A stretch of DNA of 64,000 bases from Emiliania huxleyi CCMP1516 (Eukaryota; Haptophyta; Isochrysidales; Noelaerhabdaceae), in assembly GCF_000372725.1 (NCBI RefSeq), contig NW_005200911.1, positions 263,965 through 327,964 on the forward strand, written 5' to 3'. Below, piece by piece: positions 41,406 to 51,750 of this stretch. A program made the position numbers and the translations under genes. The notes under the pieces were generated by a model. The model was given only the letters and a program-made list of their open reading frames with translations. It was not told the DNA's origin and ran no database searches. Numbering within the stretch: the stretch's first letter is position 1; every line of letters starts with the position of its first letter.

Positions 41406-43118
41406 ATGCTCTTCGCCTTCGCCGAGAGCTGGCTGAGTGCGCGGGTTGTGTCGGCGGCGCCGTGCAGCCCGTCCACCCAACTCGCTGACTGCGGCCCGAT
41501 CCACATTTGCGCGCCGTGGCCGAAGGGAACTGACGGCAACATATGCCGGCCGTGCGTGGACGACTCCGAGTGCGAGGGTGGGCCCGAGATGGAGTGCCAC
41601 ATTGACGTGGCACACGAGTGGGCGTTCGCGACCAGCCACGGCCTCCCGCCTCTCTCCGAGGCGGTGTGCGCCCACAAGTCTCTCCTCCCTCTCGACCTGC
41701 ACGACACCGTCGGGTTCTCGCTCACGATCGTCGCCTCCGCGCTCGCGTCCGGCTCCGGCATTGGCGGCGGAGGGCTGCTCATCCCGCTCTTGATCCTCGT
41801 CTTTGGCTTCCCCGAGCGCCGGGCGACGCCCCTCTCCAACGTCGTCATCCTCGGCGGCGCGGTCGCCAACCTCGGCTTCAACCTCTGCAAGCCGCATCCG
41901 AGCCGTCGCAAGCCGCTCATCGCGTTCGAGGTGGCGCTCATGATGGAGCCGATGACGATGCTCGGCGCTCTCGTCGGCACCACCCTCAACAAGATCTTCC
42001 CGAGCTGGCTGACGACGTTGATGCTCGTGCTGCTGCTCAGCTTCACCGCGCGGCGCACCTGGGCAAAGGGGAGGGAGCGGTGGGACAAGGAGCGGGCGAG
42101 GCTGCGCTGTGCCGCCGACGAGAGCCAGCAGTCGGGCCTCCTGGCCGCCGAGCAGTCCTCTGCGGCGAGCGAGCGCAGCTCCGTCCTCAACCTCGCCGGC
42201 GCTGCAGCCGCAGGCGCGGACCTCCGCACCGCCTCGCTGGACGAGGAGGAGGCGGAGGCAGCCGCGCGGCGCCGCTCCGGCCAGCTCGAGGCGCTGATGC
42301 GCGCGGAGCGGCGGCTGCGCCACTACGCGCGCGACGTGTTTCCCCTGCTCGCGCTGCTGGTCGCCTGCTTCGCCCTCTCGCTGCTGCGCGGCACGTCGCG
42401 CTCGCACTCGCTGCTCGACGTGAGCTGCGGCTCGCCCGCCTACCTCGCGCTCTGGGCCGCGCAGCTGCTGCTCCTCGTCGCCGCCTCGCTCGCGATCCGC
42501 GCGGCGCTCATGCGGCGGCACGCCCGCCGGCGCGAGATCGGCTACCCGTTCCTGCCGGACGACGTCGAGTGGACTGTCTCTAACACGACCCTCTACCCGC
42601 TGCTCTGCGTGGGGGCAGGGCTCTGCGCCGGCGCGCCTCCCGCCAGGCGGCGGGCCGTTCGCGCCGCGTCCATGACATGTCCGACCGCCGAGTCGTCCGT
42701 AGGCATGTTTGGCATCGGAGGCGGGATCGTCAAGGGGCCGCTGATGCTCGAGATGGGGATGCTGCCCGCCGTCTCGAGCGCGACCGCCTCCTTCATGATC
42801 CTCTTCACCTCGGCGACCGCCGCGCTCAACTTTGCCCTCTTCGGCGCCCTCGACCCGCAGTACGCCGGCGTCCTCTTTTGCGCCGGCTTGGCTGGCACGT
42901 GCGCCGGCCAGCTCGGGCTCGACTGGCTGCTCCGCCGGCTGGGCGCGTCCCAGAGCCTCATCGTGCTGCTCATCGCGGTGGTGATTGGCCTCTCCGCCGC
43001 CATGATGGGCGTGGTCGGCACGATTGCCGTCGTCGAGGAGGTGCGGCACGGGGTGCCGCAGGGCTTCCACTCGATCTGCGCCACCGAGGCGAGCGGCGGC
43101 GACCGCTACATTGAGTGA
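41406..43118 (+). CDS. TauE/SafE (TSUP) family anion permease, with in-frame GC-AG intron
   Basis: The protein starts at ATG 41406 with a signal-peptide-like leader (MLFAFAESWLSARVVSAA) and a Cys-rich lumenal domain (CGPIHICAPW, CRPCVDDSEC). TSUP repeats follow: SALASGSGIGGGGLLIPLL and FPERRATPLSNVVILGG in the first half, GAGLCAG then MFGIGGGIVKGPLMLEMG and VSSATASFMILF in the second. Bases 42631-42702 (72 nt, GCGCGC...GTAG) interrupt the second glycine-rich motif and read through without a stop. Removal restores GAGLCAGMFGIGGG, so this is an intron of 24 codons. The mature protein is 546 residues. By family it exports sulfite, sulfoacetate or related anions. A loop of about 90 charged residues lies between the halves. 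Confidence 0.87.
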   Translation: MLFAFAESWLSARVVSAAPCSPSTQLADCGPIHICAPWPKGTDGNICRPCVDDSECEGGPEMECHIDVAHEWAFATSHGLPPLSEAVCAHKSLLPLDLHDTVGFSLTIVASALASGSGIGGGGLLIPLLILVFGFPERRATPLSNVVILGGAVANLGFNLCKPHPSRRKPLIAFEVALMMEPMTMLGALVGTTLNKIFPSWLTTLMLVLLLSFTARRTWAKGRERWDKERARLRCAADESQQSGLLAAEQSSAASERSSVLNLAGAAAAGADLRTASLDEEEAEAAARRRSGQLEALMRAERRLRHYARDVFPLLALLVACFALSLLRGTSRSHSLLDVSCGSPAYLALWAAQLLLLVAASLAIRAALMRRHARRREIGYPFLPDDVEWTVSNTTLYPLLCVGAGLCAGAPPARRRAVRAASMTCPTAESSVGMFGIGGGIVKGPLMLEMGMLPAVSSATASFMILFTSATAALNFALFGALDPQYAGVLFCAGLAGTCAGQLGLDWLLRRLGASQSLIVLLIAVVIGLSAAMMGVVGTIAVVEEVRHGVPQGFHSICATEASGGDRYIE

Positions 43119-43414
43119 GGCAGGGGGGGTGTAATCTGTAATTGTGGGGCCTTCCCACTCCCGCGCTGTCACCCTCTTTCTCTCTCACTCAGTCAAAGAC
43201 CGTGCGAATGTGTTGTGCATGATGAATATGTGTTGTGCGAATTGTGCGTCCCAAATGGAATTTCGCGCTTTTCCCACCCCGCTAAAGCCGCGTAGTCGCG
43301 CCGCCCCGCGCCCGACCACACCCACAAAGAAAACCCTGCACAAAGATCGCAAGCGGCAAGGGCGGGTGGGACCTGTTCCTTTTTACCCATCTCACAGTAG
43401 AGAGGTGTCCGTTT

Positions 43415-43436
43415 TTATTTATTTATTTATTTATGG
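43415..43436. repeat. TTTA microsatellite
   Basis: Five TTTA units. Confidence 0.9.
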
Positions 43437-43439
43437 CCG

Positions 43440-44230
43440 TTTTTTCCCTCGGGGGGGACCCAAGCCCTCTCAGCTCTCTCTCGTGCCGTCCTCCCATCCC
43501 TCCCTTGGGTTGTCTGTTTTCTTTCTTTCTTTTTCTCTCGGCCGCGCTCTTCGAAGACGAAGTCTGCTTCGTTTACGCACGGCGCAAGCTTTAGCGTTTA
43601 GGAGCCGTTTCTAGGGATTAGACCTGGCGAGTAGAGGCCCCGCCCACCCAGGGTACCTACGAGTGACCCATTGGTGTCTTGGTTGCTCTTTTGAGGCCTC
43701 GCCGGGGGCGGGGCTCTACTCCAAGTACCAAGACGCAAGAGCGTGCGTGCGGTGCCTCTACGCGCCAGGCTTTAGGCGGCTCCCGTGGTGTATGTGTTGG
43801 TGCCAGTGCGCACCACAGTCCCGTGTGCTCAGTGCTGTTTGATTGATTGATAGGAAGGGGACACAGTCCGACCAACGAACCTTTCCTCCTGGGAGCGCGA
43901 ACGAGAAAAGAATCTTGCGCTCGCCGGCGTTCGGTCTCAGCCTGACGTCTGTTCACACAAAAACACAACCCCGGCCCAAGACGCACAAGCTCAGACAGTC
44001 GAGAAAGGGATAGTAAGACAGCATCGACAGTCAGAAGTCAGCGCTGGGTCCCAGGGCGAATGCGATGACGGCCTCTAGTGTGAGCTCTAGCTAGTAGGTA
44101 GGTAGGTAGAAAGGTGAAGAACAGCCAGGCTCGGACTGGACACCAACGCGGTATGGGTGGACGGCGAGACAGATGATGACGACACGCACGAGCGACACAC
44201 AGACACAAACAAGCTCACAAGACACACAGC
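43440..44230 (-). repeat. long dispersed repeat, copy 1
   Basis: Three blocks match 59160-59560 in inverted orientation and in the same order: 44230-44130 (TCCACCCATACCGCGTT as its complement), 43885-43840 (CGTTGGTCGGACTGTGT as its complement) and 43530-43485 (CCCTCCCTTGGGTTGTCTG). It also carries the 24.4-kb motif at 44095-44127 and a CGTCTGTTCACA block (43945) shared with 46740. No conserved protein is visible, so the family (transposon, SINE-like or other) is unknown. Confidence 0.7.
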
Positions 44231-45296
44231 CAGCTGGCTGCCACACACCCTGAGTCGGCGTACACATAACTCAGGGCCACATTCTTCCTGTCGCCCCCCC
44301 CCCAGCACTCCAAGGTGCCAAGAGGAACAAACAAAGGCACAACATCACAACAGATGACAGGAGTAACATGCGAGGCTAGAGCAGCTTGCTCCACCTCTAG
44401 CAATCTCGCCGGCCGGCGAGGCACGGACGAGACCGTGTGTGGGGTCTAGTGAGGTGTCTATGGACGCCCTCCTCAGAGGCTAGCTGCCTACTGCTAGCCC
44501 TATCTCGCACTCACGGGCAGTGACAATTCAATGGGTGAGTGTTTGCGAGCAGAAGCGCGTGTGCTAAATCTAGGCCGCACGTCGTGGCACTATGATGAAG
44601 TTAGACGTGCGGCCGCAGCGCGCCCGCCCCAGGCTCGACGGGGCGCGCGTGTTAGCGAGAATGTTGCGGGGAGAGCCATGCCCGACTTTTCGAAGGTGAG
44701 GCCTCTGCGACGAGTGCCAGCCGCGCTGCGGAGCCACACCCTTCGAGCCGCGTCCCGTCGGCACTGCCCCTGAGTGTGTCCCGCCTTGGCGGCACACACT
44801 CTCGACGAGGACAGTCCGGCCTACGGGAACGTGTCGCGCGCCGGCGACGGTTGCGGCGTGGTGGTTTCGAGTACGACGCGAAGATGGCACGACCACCGCC
44901 CTGCATCGCAGACCGGGCAAGGAGGGGCCTGCTCCCGTTCCGCGGAACAGGAGATCTTTCCCCCTCCCCCGGCCTGAGCAGCGACGGGTGGAAGGCAGCC
45001 CCTTGAGTCGAGGGCGGCGCGACCATTGCCCCGCCTCAAAGCCCGGAGGCCTGATCAGAGCAGATGAGAGATGTTCGCGCCGCCCCGCTCCGCGCCGCCC
45101 GCCGCCGCGCCGCGCCGCCGCCCGACGATTATTAATTCATTATTAATTAATTAATTAGTAATTATACCACCCGCCGCCGCCCCGCCCCGCCCTGCGTCGC
45201 CCGCTGCCTCGCCGCGCCGCCGCCTCGCGCCGCCCGCCGCCGCGCCGCTCCGCCGCCCGAGGATTAATAATTAATAGTTATTACCCGATTATTAAT
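44231..45296. other. intergenic, no supported gene; AT-rich island
   Basis: Contains an inverted repeat GGCCGCACGTC/GACGTGCGGCC (44572/44603) and GC-only blocks alternating with ATTAATTAATTA islands (45128-45165, 45263-45295). Short frames at 44660-45000 contain no recognisable domain. Confidence 0.4.
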
Positions 45297-45417
<121 letters not shown>

Positions 45418-45553
45418 CTGACGGCAGCGAAGTGCAAGGCAGCGGCGAGCGGCAGGTGGCGTCGGCGACGTACTCAGGACACGATGGTGAAGCCCACAGC
45501 GCAGGAGCCCCGCAGCAGCGCCGACCGCGGCCTCGCGCCGCGTCGGGTGCGGT

Positions 45554-45994
45554 CTTGGGGCAAATGTAGATTTCCTGCCCAGCGTAAGGATATTTCTTGC
45601 ATTTCTTTCTTCTTTATTTCGTGCCCCGCCACGGCAAATTTGCGAGAAATTTCTTCGCCCCGTCACTCCATGCTCAAGTTTCGCCCCTTTCCGTGTAAGG
45701 AACAAGGTGTCCCCCATGTTGGACCAGGCACCGTGCGGGCCTGCCGTGCCTTGCTTGAGCCGGCAGGCCCGCGCGGCAGTGATGGTGCGCCTCCGCGGAG
45801 AGGCTGACGCTGGTCATCGGTCAGCGGTCAGCGGTCATCGGTCACCGGTCAAGCAGGTCATCGGGCGTCAGTGTCATTCAGGCGTCAGTGTCATTCGCGT
45901 CAACACAGGTATGGTAAATTTCCGGAAATTTCTCCTTCCGAACAAGGCTGTCATATTTCTCAAAATATTTCGGGAAATCTACATTTGCCCCAAG
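45554..45994. mobile_element. complete MITE, 22-bp terminal inverted repeats
   Basis: The 441-bp element has perfect 22-bp ends (starting CTTGGGGCAAATGTAG) and a 6-bp target duplication TGCGGT at 45548-45553 and 45995-46000. The interior holds AAATTTCYBGGAAATTT-like AT tracts and a GGTCATC/GGTCAGC hexamer-to-decamer array (45812-45865), then a duplicated GGCGTCAGTGTCATTC. No coding capacity. The perfect ends and target duplication imply recent movement. Confidence 0.85.
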
Positions 45995-46733
45995 TGCGGT
46001 CTGAGCGAGGCAGCCTGTACTCCACAACCTCCTTGGCACTCCCCCGACGAGCGGCGTGCTATGCGGGCCCGCCGCGGGCGACGCGGGCGGCGAGCCGACG
46101 TGCGTGCCGCAGTCATAGGCAGCGCTGGCGAAGCGAGGCGGTCGGCGCAGGCCCCCGGATGCGGTCGCAGCGAGAGAAGCGAGACAGTAGATGCTGTTGG
46201 AAGGGTGGGGAGCAGCCTGCCGTCGAGCGGCGCGCTGCGCAAGCCCGCTGTCGGCGGCCCGATCGGAGAGCTCATAGTCGTGGTACCGTACTATTGAGCG
46301 CGCTATCGCGGCCGAGACGGCCCGCCCTGTCCCTGTAGACCATCCCAGAGAGTTGGCGATGCTGTACAGCATGCCCAGAGCATGCTGGACAGGCTCCCGT
46401 CGAGCGACGAGCCATGCTGGCTCGTCGCCGGCGGCGAGCTCGAAGACCCGCGCCGAGCTTCGCCGAGCCTGGCGGGCCCGCCCGCACGCCCGCGGTCGCA
46501 GGCAAGGAAGGCGAGCTTGCTGGCGTCTTTGGCAAGCGCTCACATGCCAAAAGACACCTCGCAGCGCGCGAGACGTGACCAAAGCCGTCTCGGCGCCGCG
46601 AGAGCAGCCGGTCGACGTCGGCACCAAGCGCGCGGCCGCCGGGCGCCTCCGAACCGACAGGGGCGCCGCGGCAGTAGAGAGCACTCCACCGACATACCGT
46701 TTTTATGGCGGGTACTCGACGTCTGCAGTGAGC

Positions 46734-46964
46734 TCATCGACGTCTGTTCACATAAACGCACAACCCCGGGCCCCGTCTGTTCACACAAAGAAGCGGCGCA
46801 ATTGTAGCGAGTCGCCGGCCAGCGGGTGGTCGGTCCCAAGCGCTGGCTGCGAGCAGATCGGGTTCGACAGCCGCGAGGAAGGGCTCGAGGGAGGCGTCTG
46901 TCGCCAGCGTGCCCTTTAAAAGCAGCGGCTTCAGCGCCTTCTCTTGCTCGGCAGTGAGAGGCAT
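46734..46964 (-). CDS. possible first exon or gene remnant
   Basis: The minus-strand frame opens with an ATG at 46964 and gives LTAEQEKALKPLLLKG and SLEPFLAAVEPDLLAA. This is a helical, well-balanced composition unlike shadow frames. After about 50 residues it runs into a dispersed repeat (CGTCTGTTCACA type at 46739-46790), so any gene would have to splice out before that. The family is not recognised. Confidence 0.3.
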   Translation of the reverse strand: MPLTAEQEKALKPLLLKGTLATDASLEPFLAAVEPDLLAASAWDRPPAGRRLATIAPLLCVNRRGPGLCVYVNRRR

Positions 46965-47097
46965 GTGTCGATCGAGGTTCCTAGCACCTGACTTGCCACA
47001 GCCGCCGCGTTGTAAAATTCTTTCACACGCAGGTCAAGCGGGCTGCCAGGCAGCAGTCTGTTCACTGCGCAGCACTGCAGCACCAGTTGCAAGAACG

Positions 47098-48120
47098 ATG
47101 CGCAGCCGCAACCCGCACTGGCGCGCTGCGAAGCGGCAGGAGGACGCGGCCGAGCTCTGGCGGCGGGTTGTGGACGCGGCTCAGATTTGCTCGGTGCTGC
47201 GCGCCCGCGCCGCCTTGCTCGCCGCCTCACCAGAGCTCATCGATGAGGCGAGGAGCGGCCCACTCGGCCTGATCACGCCCGTGATCCGTGCGGCCGGCGC
47301 GCGCAAGACAAAGGCGGCCGCCGCGCCGCGGGAGCTTCTCGAGACTGTGCGGCTAGCGCTCGACAAGGGCTTCTCGGCCGACGCGCCGTGCCCGCAGGTG
47401 ATGGCGTGGGAGATCTGGTCGCCGCCGCTGGTGACGGCCGCCTCGTACGGCTACGAGGACGTGTGCGAAGAGCTGCTGCGTCGCGGCGCGTCGCCCTCCT
47501 CGCGCAACTCGGACGGCGACACTGCGCTCCACGTGGCGGTCGAGCAGCCGCGCGTGCTGCGGCAGCTGTTGCGCGCCGCCGACTTCCGCGCGCTGGTGGG
47601 CGCCGAGAACAGGTGGCGGCTTACCCCACTGGTGAGCGCGCTGGTCGCCTCCCCCTTCAAGGCCAAGCACTGGGAGTGCGCGCTGCTCCTCGCGCCCCAC
47701 GCGCTGCTGAGCGACCGCGACCTCGCCGTCCTCGCGGCGCGGAGACGCGTCCCTCGGCTGGCGAGCTTGGCGCACGCGCTGGCGGTCGCAAGCGGCCGGC
47801 GCGGGCTGCCCGCCGATGCGATGCACTGGCACCCGGCGTGGCACTGGTCCTTCCCGCCGCCCGACCGGCAGGCGGCCAGCCTGCTGCGCGCCCACAGCGC
47901 GCAAGGCAGCCCCCTGCCGCCCGAGCTGTGGCTGCACGTGCTCAGCTTCTGCCGCCGCGGCTGGTTCGCCGCGCCCGCGCGCGAGCAGTCGGACGCGGAC
48001 GAGCCGCTCCTCGACAGGGCACGCGAGGCGGTCCGGCGGCGGGGAGCCGGCGCGCTTGCGGCGGCGGGGGCCGACGACGCGCGGTCGCTCGGGCTGCGGA
48101 GGAGGATCGCGAGATCGTGA
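47098..48120 (+). CDS. ankyrin-repeat protein with F-box/SOCS-like tail
   Basis: The product is 340 residues from the ATG at 47098 (an upstream in-frame ATG at 46963 would add 45). Residues 95-200 contain ankyrin helices: PLVTAASYGYEDVCEELLRRGASPSSRNSDGDTALHVAVEQ shows the full repeat signature (quoted here in outline: TAA...VCEELLRRGA...DTALHVAV). A C-terminal LPPELWLHVLSF matches F-box-like or SOCS-type tails seen in ankyrin proteins. I infer a protein-interaction adaptor, possibly of a ubiquitin ligase. No intron is evident. The upstream spacer of 130 bp could be shared with a minus-strand frame at 46964. Confidence 0.72.
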   Translation: MRSRNPHWRAAKRQEDAAELWRRVVDAAQICSVLRARAALLAASPELIDEARSGPLGLITPVIRAAGARKTKAAAAPRELLETVRLALDKGFSADAPCPQVMAWEIWSPPLVTAASYGYEDVCEELLRRGASPSSRNSDGDTALHVAVEQPRVLRQLLRAADFRALVGAENRWRLTPLVSALVASPFKAKHWECALLLAPHALLSDRDLAVLAARRRVPRLASLAHALAVASGRRGLPADAMHWHPAWHWSFPPPDRQAASLLRAHSAQGSPLPPELWLHVLSFCRRGWFAAPAREQSDADEPLLDRAREAVRRRGAGALAAAGADDARSLGLRRRIARS

Positions 48121-49269
48121 TGACTCAACCCCATTCTTGGTCACACCCGAGCGCTGCGCGGCTGGTGGGGTGGTGTTGTCTGTTGACAGCTCTGTCCTCT
48201 GAGAGCTCATGACTCATATGCTCATCACACAGCGATCAGCGTCATTCTCAGAACACAGTCAGGGGGCTGGCGAGTCTAGTACTGTCTAGACTCTAGTGTT
48301 GTCGTTAAAACGTACGGCTTTAAGAGCTACTACACTTTATCTTGCTTCACACATCCTAGCATCCAGATCATGGATACATTTGAGCGTACTAGGGTCCGTC
48401 AAACGCACTCTCGTGGGAGCTACATACACTGAAAAAGATATACAAGAGCCGCGGCCGGTTGACGGGTTGAGGCCGGGCTCGCGGGCCCGGCCCGCGACGG
48501 CTGGCCGCCGACGAGCGCGCTCGCGCTGCTCGTCAAAATGGCGGCGGTGGCGATTGCGGAGAGGGTCGTTCAGTCGCTCAGCGCTCAGGCGTCTGTCGTC
48601 TGTCGTTGTCGCATTTTGCACACGCGCGCGCCGCGCGACCCGCGTCGCTCCGCGAGGGCATGAGCCTTCCGCGCTTCGATCCCGCAGCCAAAAAAGCTGC
48701 TCGCTCGAACCGCGGCCGACTCTGCCATCGCGGCTGCAGCTGTTGAGCTCTCCAGAAGACTGGTGCCTGATATGCTGCCTCCCTGCGGATGCTGCCGGCG
48801 AGCCTCTGGTGGTCCGCTGTACTACAAAGAGATGTGCTGACCTGCTGACTCGATGCCCCCCCCGCAATCTTCTACCCCCACGACTCGGAACGCGAATGTG
48901 ACAGGACCATCGGGTCCTTCGGCCACCAAAGCGAGATCACCCGAGAGCAGCTGAGTCTGCCTCTGTCCCCTCTTGCCTCCGTGGCGCGTGATGGGATGGG
49001 GATGGAGGAGAGTCACGGACTTGGGCTGGCGTGGAGCGGGAAGCACTCTTCGTCATTTTGTAGTACGCCTCGAAGTTGCTATGGCTGCCCTTCTCGCCTG
49101 GAAGAGCCCCCCCCCCCCCTCTCCCTTCTCCCGCCCCCTAGGTCCAGCTGACGCGGCGCACATACCCTCTGCTATCTCTTGCAGGTGAAGGAAAGGCACA
49201 ACTCAGAACGATGGGCTTGCCCATCCCGGAGTGGTTCGATTTAGGCTTTACGTATGTTTCCTCTCGCAC
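48121..49269. other. intergenic, no gene supported
   Basis: Several frames of 150-200 codons exist on both strands (48296-48901) but show no domain and mirror each other. A poly-C run lies at 49110-49121. Confidence 0.45.
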
Positions 49270-50095
49270 CCTGCCTGGTTTCCTTTCCGTGTTTCCTGAT
49301 CGTTTCCCTACAGCACCCTCTAGTTTCCTGGGGAAACTCCTCATCATACATCACTCAATTTCCCGGGCTCTGAGCCGAGTCTGAGGCTGGTTTGGGCCCA
49401 AAATCAGCCAAATCGGCAAAATACCCAGGTGTGTATTCTTTTTGCTTGGGGCGGCCAGCATGCCGGGGTAGGTAGGGTAGGTCTGGGCGCTCCCGTCGGG
49501 TTTTTTCCTCTCTTCACGCCGGAATTTTCAAAAAAAGAAATTTTCGGCGAAAATCACGACGTCAACCCTCCCCAAGTGGGTGATCTGGTGCTTGTAGGGC
49601 TTGATAGTGGCCTGCCACGTCACAGGAAGGACTGTGATTGCAGGAGAGTACCGCCAGCCATCACTGTAGTTGGTATAGTACCCCACCTTCACCAGGCCCG
49701 TGATTTCTTTTTTAGTTTCCCATAAGTAGGGTAGGTAGGTAGGTAGGTAGGTAGGGGCACCGCAGGGGCCGGTCAGGTTTTTCCAGAATTTCAGCATGCT
49801 GGCCGCATCAAGCAAAAAGAATACACACCTGAAATACCGGGTATTTTGCGGGTAATCCTGGAAAACCCCAGGTATACATGTCATGTGCCTGGAAAATACC
49901 CGGTAGTTTGCCGGTTTCCTCGGTTTCGCCTCAGATCTTGCCCCAAACCAGCTCTCAGACTCCGGGAAACTCGGAGTTGCCAGAATGGAGCACCAAACAC
50001 CCTCTGGTTTCCCTGGAAATTTCCGGAAACTCCAAGTGCTGGGGACCCTCTGGTTTCCCTCTGGGCTGCCGGAAACTCTCGTAAAGGCCAAGGTT
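49270..50095. repeat. GTTTCC-rich dispersed repeat, copy B, interrupted by a MITE
   Basis: 49270-49330 and 49955-50090 match 24005-23830 in inverted orientation. Between them lies extra sequence with AAATACCCGGTATTT palindromic motifs and the nested element at 49426-49831. Confidence 0.75.
49426..49831. mobile_element. complete MITE nested in the GTTTCC repeat
   Basis: The 406-bp element has 38-bp terminal inverted repeats beginning CAGGTGTGTATTCTTTTTGC (two mismatches; 49426-49463 and 49794-49831). Target duplication AAATACC at 49419-49425 and 49832-49838. Contains GTAGGTAG arrays near both ends. No coding capacity. Confidence 0.87.
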
Positions 50096-50395
50096 CGATC
50101 CCACACGAACCCGAGACGGTGACGGGAAGCGAGCGGCGGTCTCAGGCCCAGTGAGGCAGTGCGCCAGCCTAACCCGGATCCTGCTGAACAAGCTCCTCTT
50201 GTAGCTCGATCGGTCACACCGCCATCGCCGCCGACGTCTCCCAGTGAGATGATGGAGAGAGAGGGGGGACGACACTGCTTCAGCAAGCAAGCAAGCAGCG
50301 TGCACCTCGATCCTGTACCGTGTTTGTTACGAACCCCCCCCCAATGAACACACCAGTGAGGGAGGGCGAGACGATCGAGGGGTCCCGTACCATGT

Positions 50396-50449
50396 GGAAT
50401 CGACCCTATCACACACACACACACACACACACGAATCGACCCTATCAAG
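50396..50449. repeat. CA microsatellite flanked by GAATCGACCCTATCA direct repeats
   Basis: The 15-base GAATCGACCCTATCA stands on both sides of a CA11-type tract, in the leader of the kinase gene. Confidence 0.85.
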
Positions 50450-50513
50450 TGCTCAGTGCTCACGGCAAAGGCAGGAAAATTTCTCGCGGTCGGTCGAGCA
50501 CCACTTGAAAGCG

Positions 50514-51698
50514 ATGTCCGCCTCGGCCTCTCAGACCCTCCGCCACGTCTTCGCTCCGCTCAGCTCCAACTCGCCCCGCCCGCCGCCTTCAAAGAAAAGC
50601 TGGAGCGCGCGCATCCAAAAGAAGTCGCCGCGCCAAGCACTCGCAGCGGCGCTCTGCGGCGCAAATGCACACTTTGGAGGCTTTGGCTTTGGAGGCGCGG
50701 CGTCGGAGCCGCCCGAGCTGCCTCCCGGGCTGGAGGACTACACCCTCGAGCGACCGCTCGGCAAGGGTATGTTTGGGGCCGTGTGGCTCGGCCGACATTC
50801 CGGAATGGGCCTCTCGCGGCCAGTCGCTGTCAAGGTTTGCGCGCTCGATGATGAGGAGGAGACGAGCGCGGCGGACGTCGCGCACGAGGCGGAGATGCTC
50901 GCGCGCCTCTTCTCCGGCGCTGATGTTCCCGCGAGCCGGCTCCTCCCGCGTCTGTTTGCGTACCAGACAGATGCGCTCCGGGCGGCGCTCGTGCTTCAGT
51001 ACTTTGAGGGCGTCGAGCTGAGGGAGCATGCGAGCGCGGCGGGTGGCTTGCTCAGCGAAGTGGAGGCGCGGCGGCTGACGGCCCTCCTCCTCGAGGCGCT
51101 CGCCCACGCCCACCGCAAGGGCGTGGCACACGGCGACGTCAAGCCCGAGAATGTGCTCGTCACAGTGCCCGACGCCGCCTCGCTCATGCTGGTCGACTTT
51201 GGCAGCGCGTCCGCCTTCGACCCGGAGGCGGCGCCTCGCGTGGCGGAGAGGGGAGGCACGCCCAACTTCATGGCTCCCGAGCGCCACCTCGCGGGCGGCG
51301 GTGGCGCACAGCACTTCGACGGCCGCGCGTCGGACGTCTGGTCGGCGGGGTGTGTACTCTTCTCTCTGCTGCGCGGCCGCGCGCCGTACGACTGGGAGGC
51401 GGCCGAGGCGCAGGCCGACGCGGAGGGGTGGAGCCGCGGCTGGCCAGAGGCGAGCGGCCATGCCGCGGCCCTGCTGCGGCGCGTGCGGGATAACGACCCC
51501 TTTTCATGCGGCGAGGAGGAGGACGAAGAGGAGGACGAGCCGCCGCCGGTGAGCGGGTCGACGGAGCGGCTCGTGCGGCTCGCCACGCGCTTCGAGCCGT
51601 CGGAGCGGCCGACCGCTGCCCGGCTGCGCGAGGAGCTGCTCGGCGCTGCGGTGCCGGAGTCGGCTTTTGCGCGGCTGGCGCTGGGGGCGGCGAGCTGA
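50514..51698 (+). CDS. serine/threonine protein kinase
   Basis: The protein has 394 residues from the ATG at 50514. It has a Ser/Pro/Lys-rich N-terminus of about 75 residues and then a full kinase domain: glycine loop GKGMFGAVW, AVKV lysine, HEAEMLARLF (helix C Glu), HGDVKPENVL catalytic loop, DFGSA, TPNFMAPE activation segment end, and DVWSAGCVLFSLL (helix F). The usual HRD is HGD, so it is a non-RD kinase. Such kinases are generally not switched by activation-loop phosphorylation. An acidic EEEDEEEDE insert lies in the C-lobe. The subfamily is not clear (CAMK/NEK-like features). A CA tract lies about 80 bp upstream. Confidence 0.88.
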   Translation: MSASASQTLRHVFAPLSSNSPRPPPSKKSWSARIQKKSPRQALAAALCGANAHFGGFGFGGAASEPPELPPGLEDYTLERPLGKGMFGAVWLGRHSGMGLSRPVAVKVCALDDEEETSAADVAHEAEMLARLFSGADVPASRLLPRLFAYQTDALRAALVLQYFEGVELREHASAAGGLLSEVEARRLTALLLEALAHAHRKGVAHGDVKPENVLVTVPDAASLMLVDFGSASAFDPEAAPRVAERGGTPNFMAPERHLAGGGGAQHFDGRASDVWSAGCVLFSLLRGRAPYDWEAAEAQADAEGWSRGWPEASGHAAALLRRVRDNDPFSCGEEEDEEEDEPPPVSGSTERLVRLATRFEPSERPTAARLREELLGAAVPESAFARLALGAAS

Positions 51699-51721
51699 GC
51701 GTGAGATCTGAGCGAGAGCGA

Positions 51722-51750
51722 GGTGATTCCGATTCCGATTCCGATTCCGG
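51722..51750 (+). repeat. GATTCC hexamer repeat
   Basis: Four to five GATTCC units just past the kinase stop codon. Confidence 0.9.

Noticed and set aside
41253-43172. 639-codon frame antisense to the TauE/SafE gene
   Set aside because: No domain; the plus strand has clear transmembrane repeats and a restored glycine motif across the intron.
45878-46684. 268-codon minus-strand frame
   Set aside because: It extends into the MITE (45554-45994), shows no domain, and frames on the other strand are equally open; likely a GC-driven open frame.
48296-48901. Frame with CLICCL and other cysteines resembling a zinc finger
   Set aside because: Spacing fits no known finger and the opposite strand is equally open.
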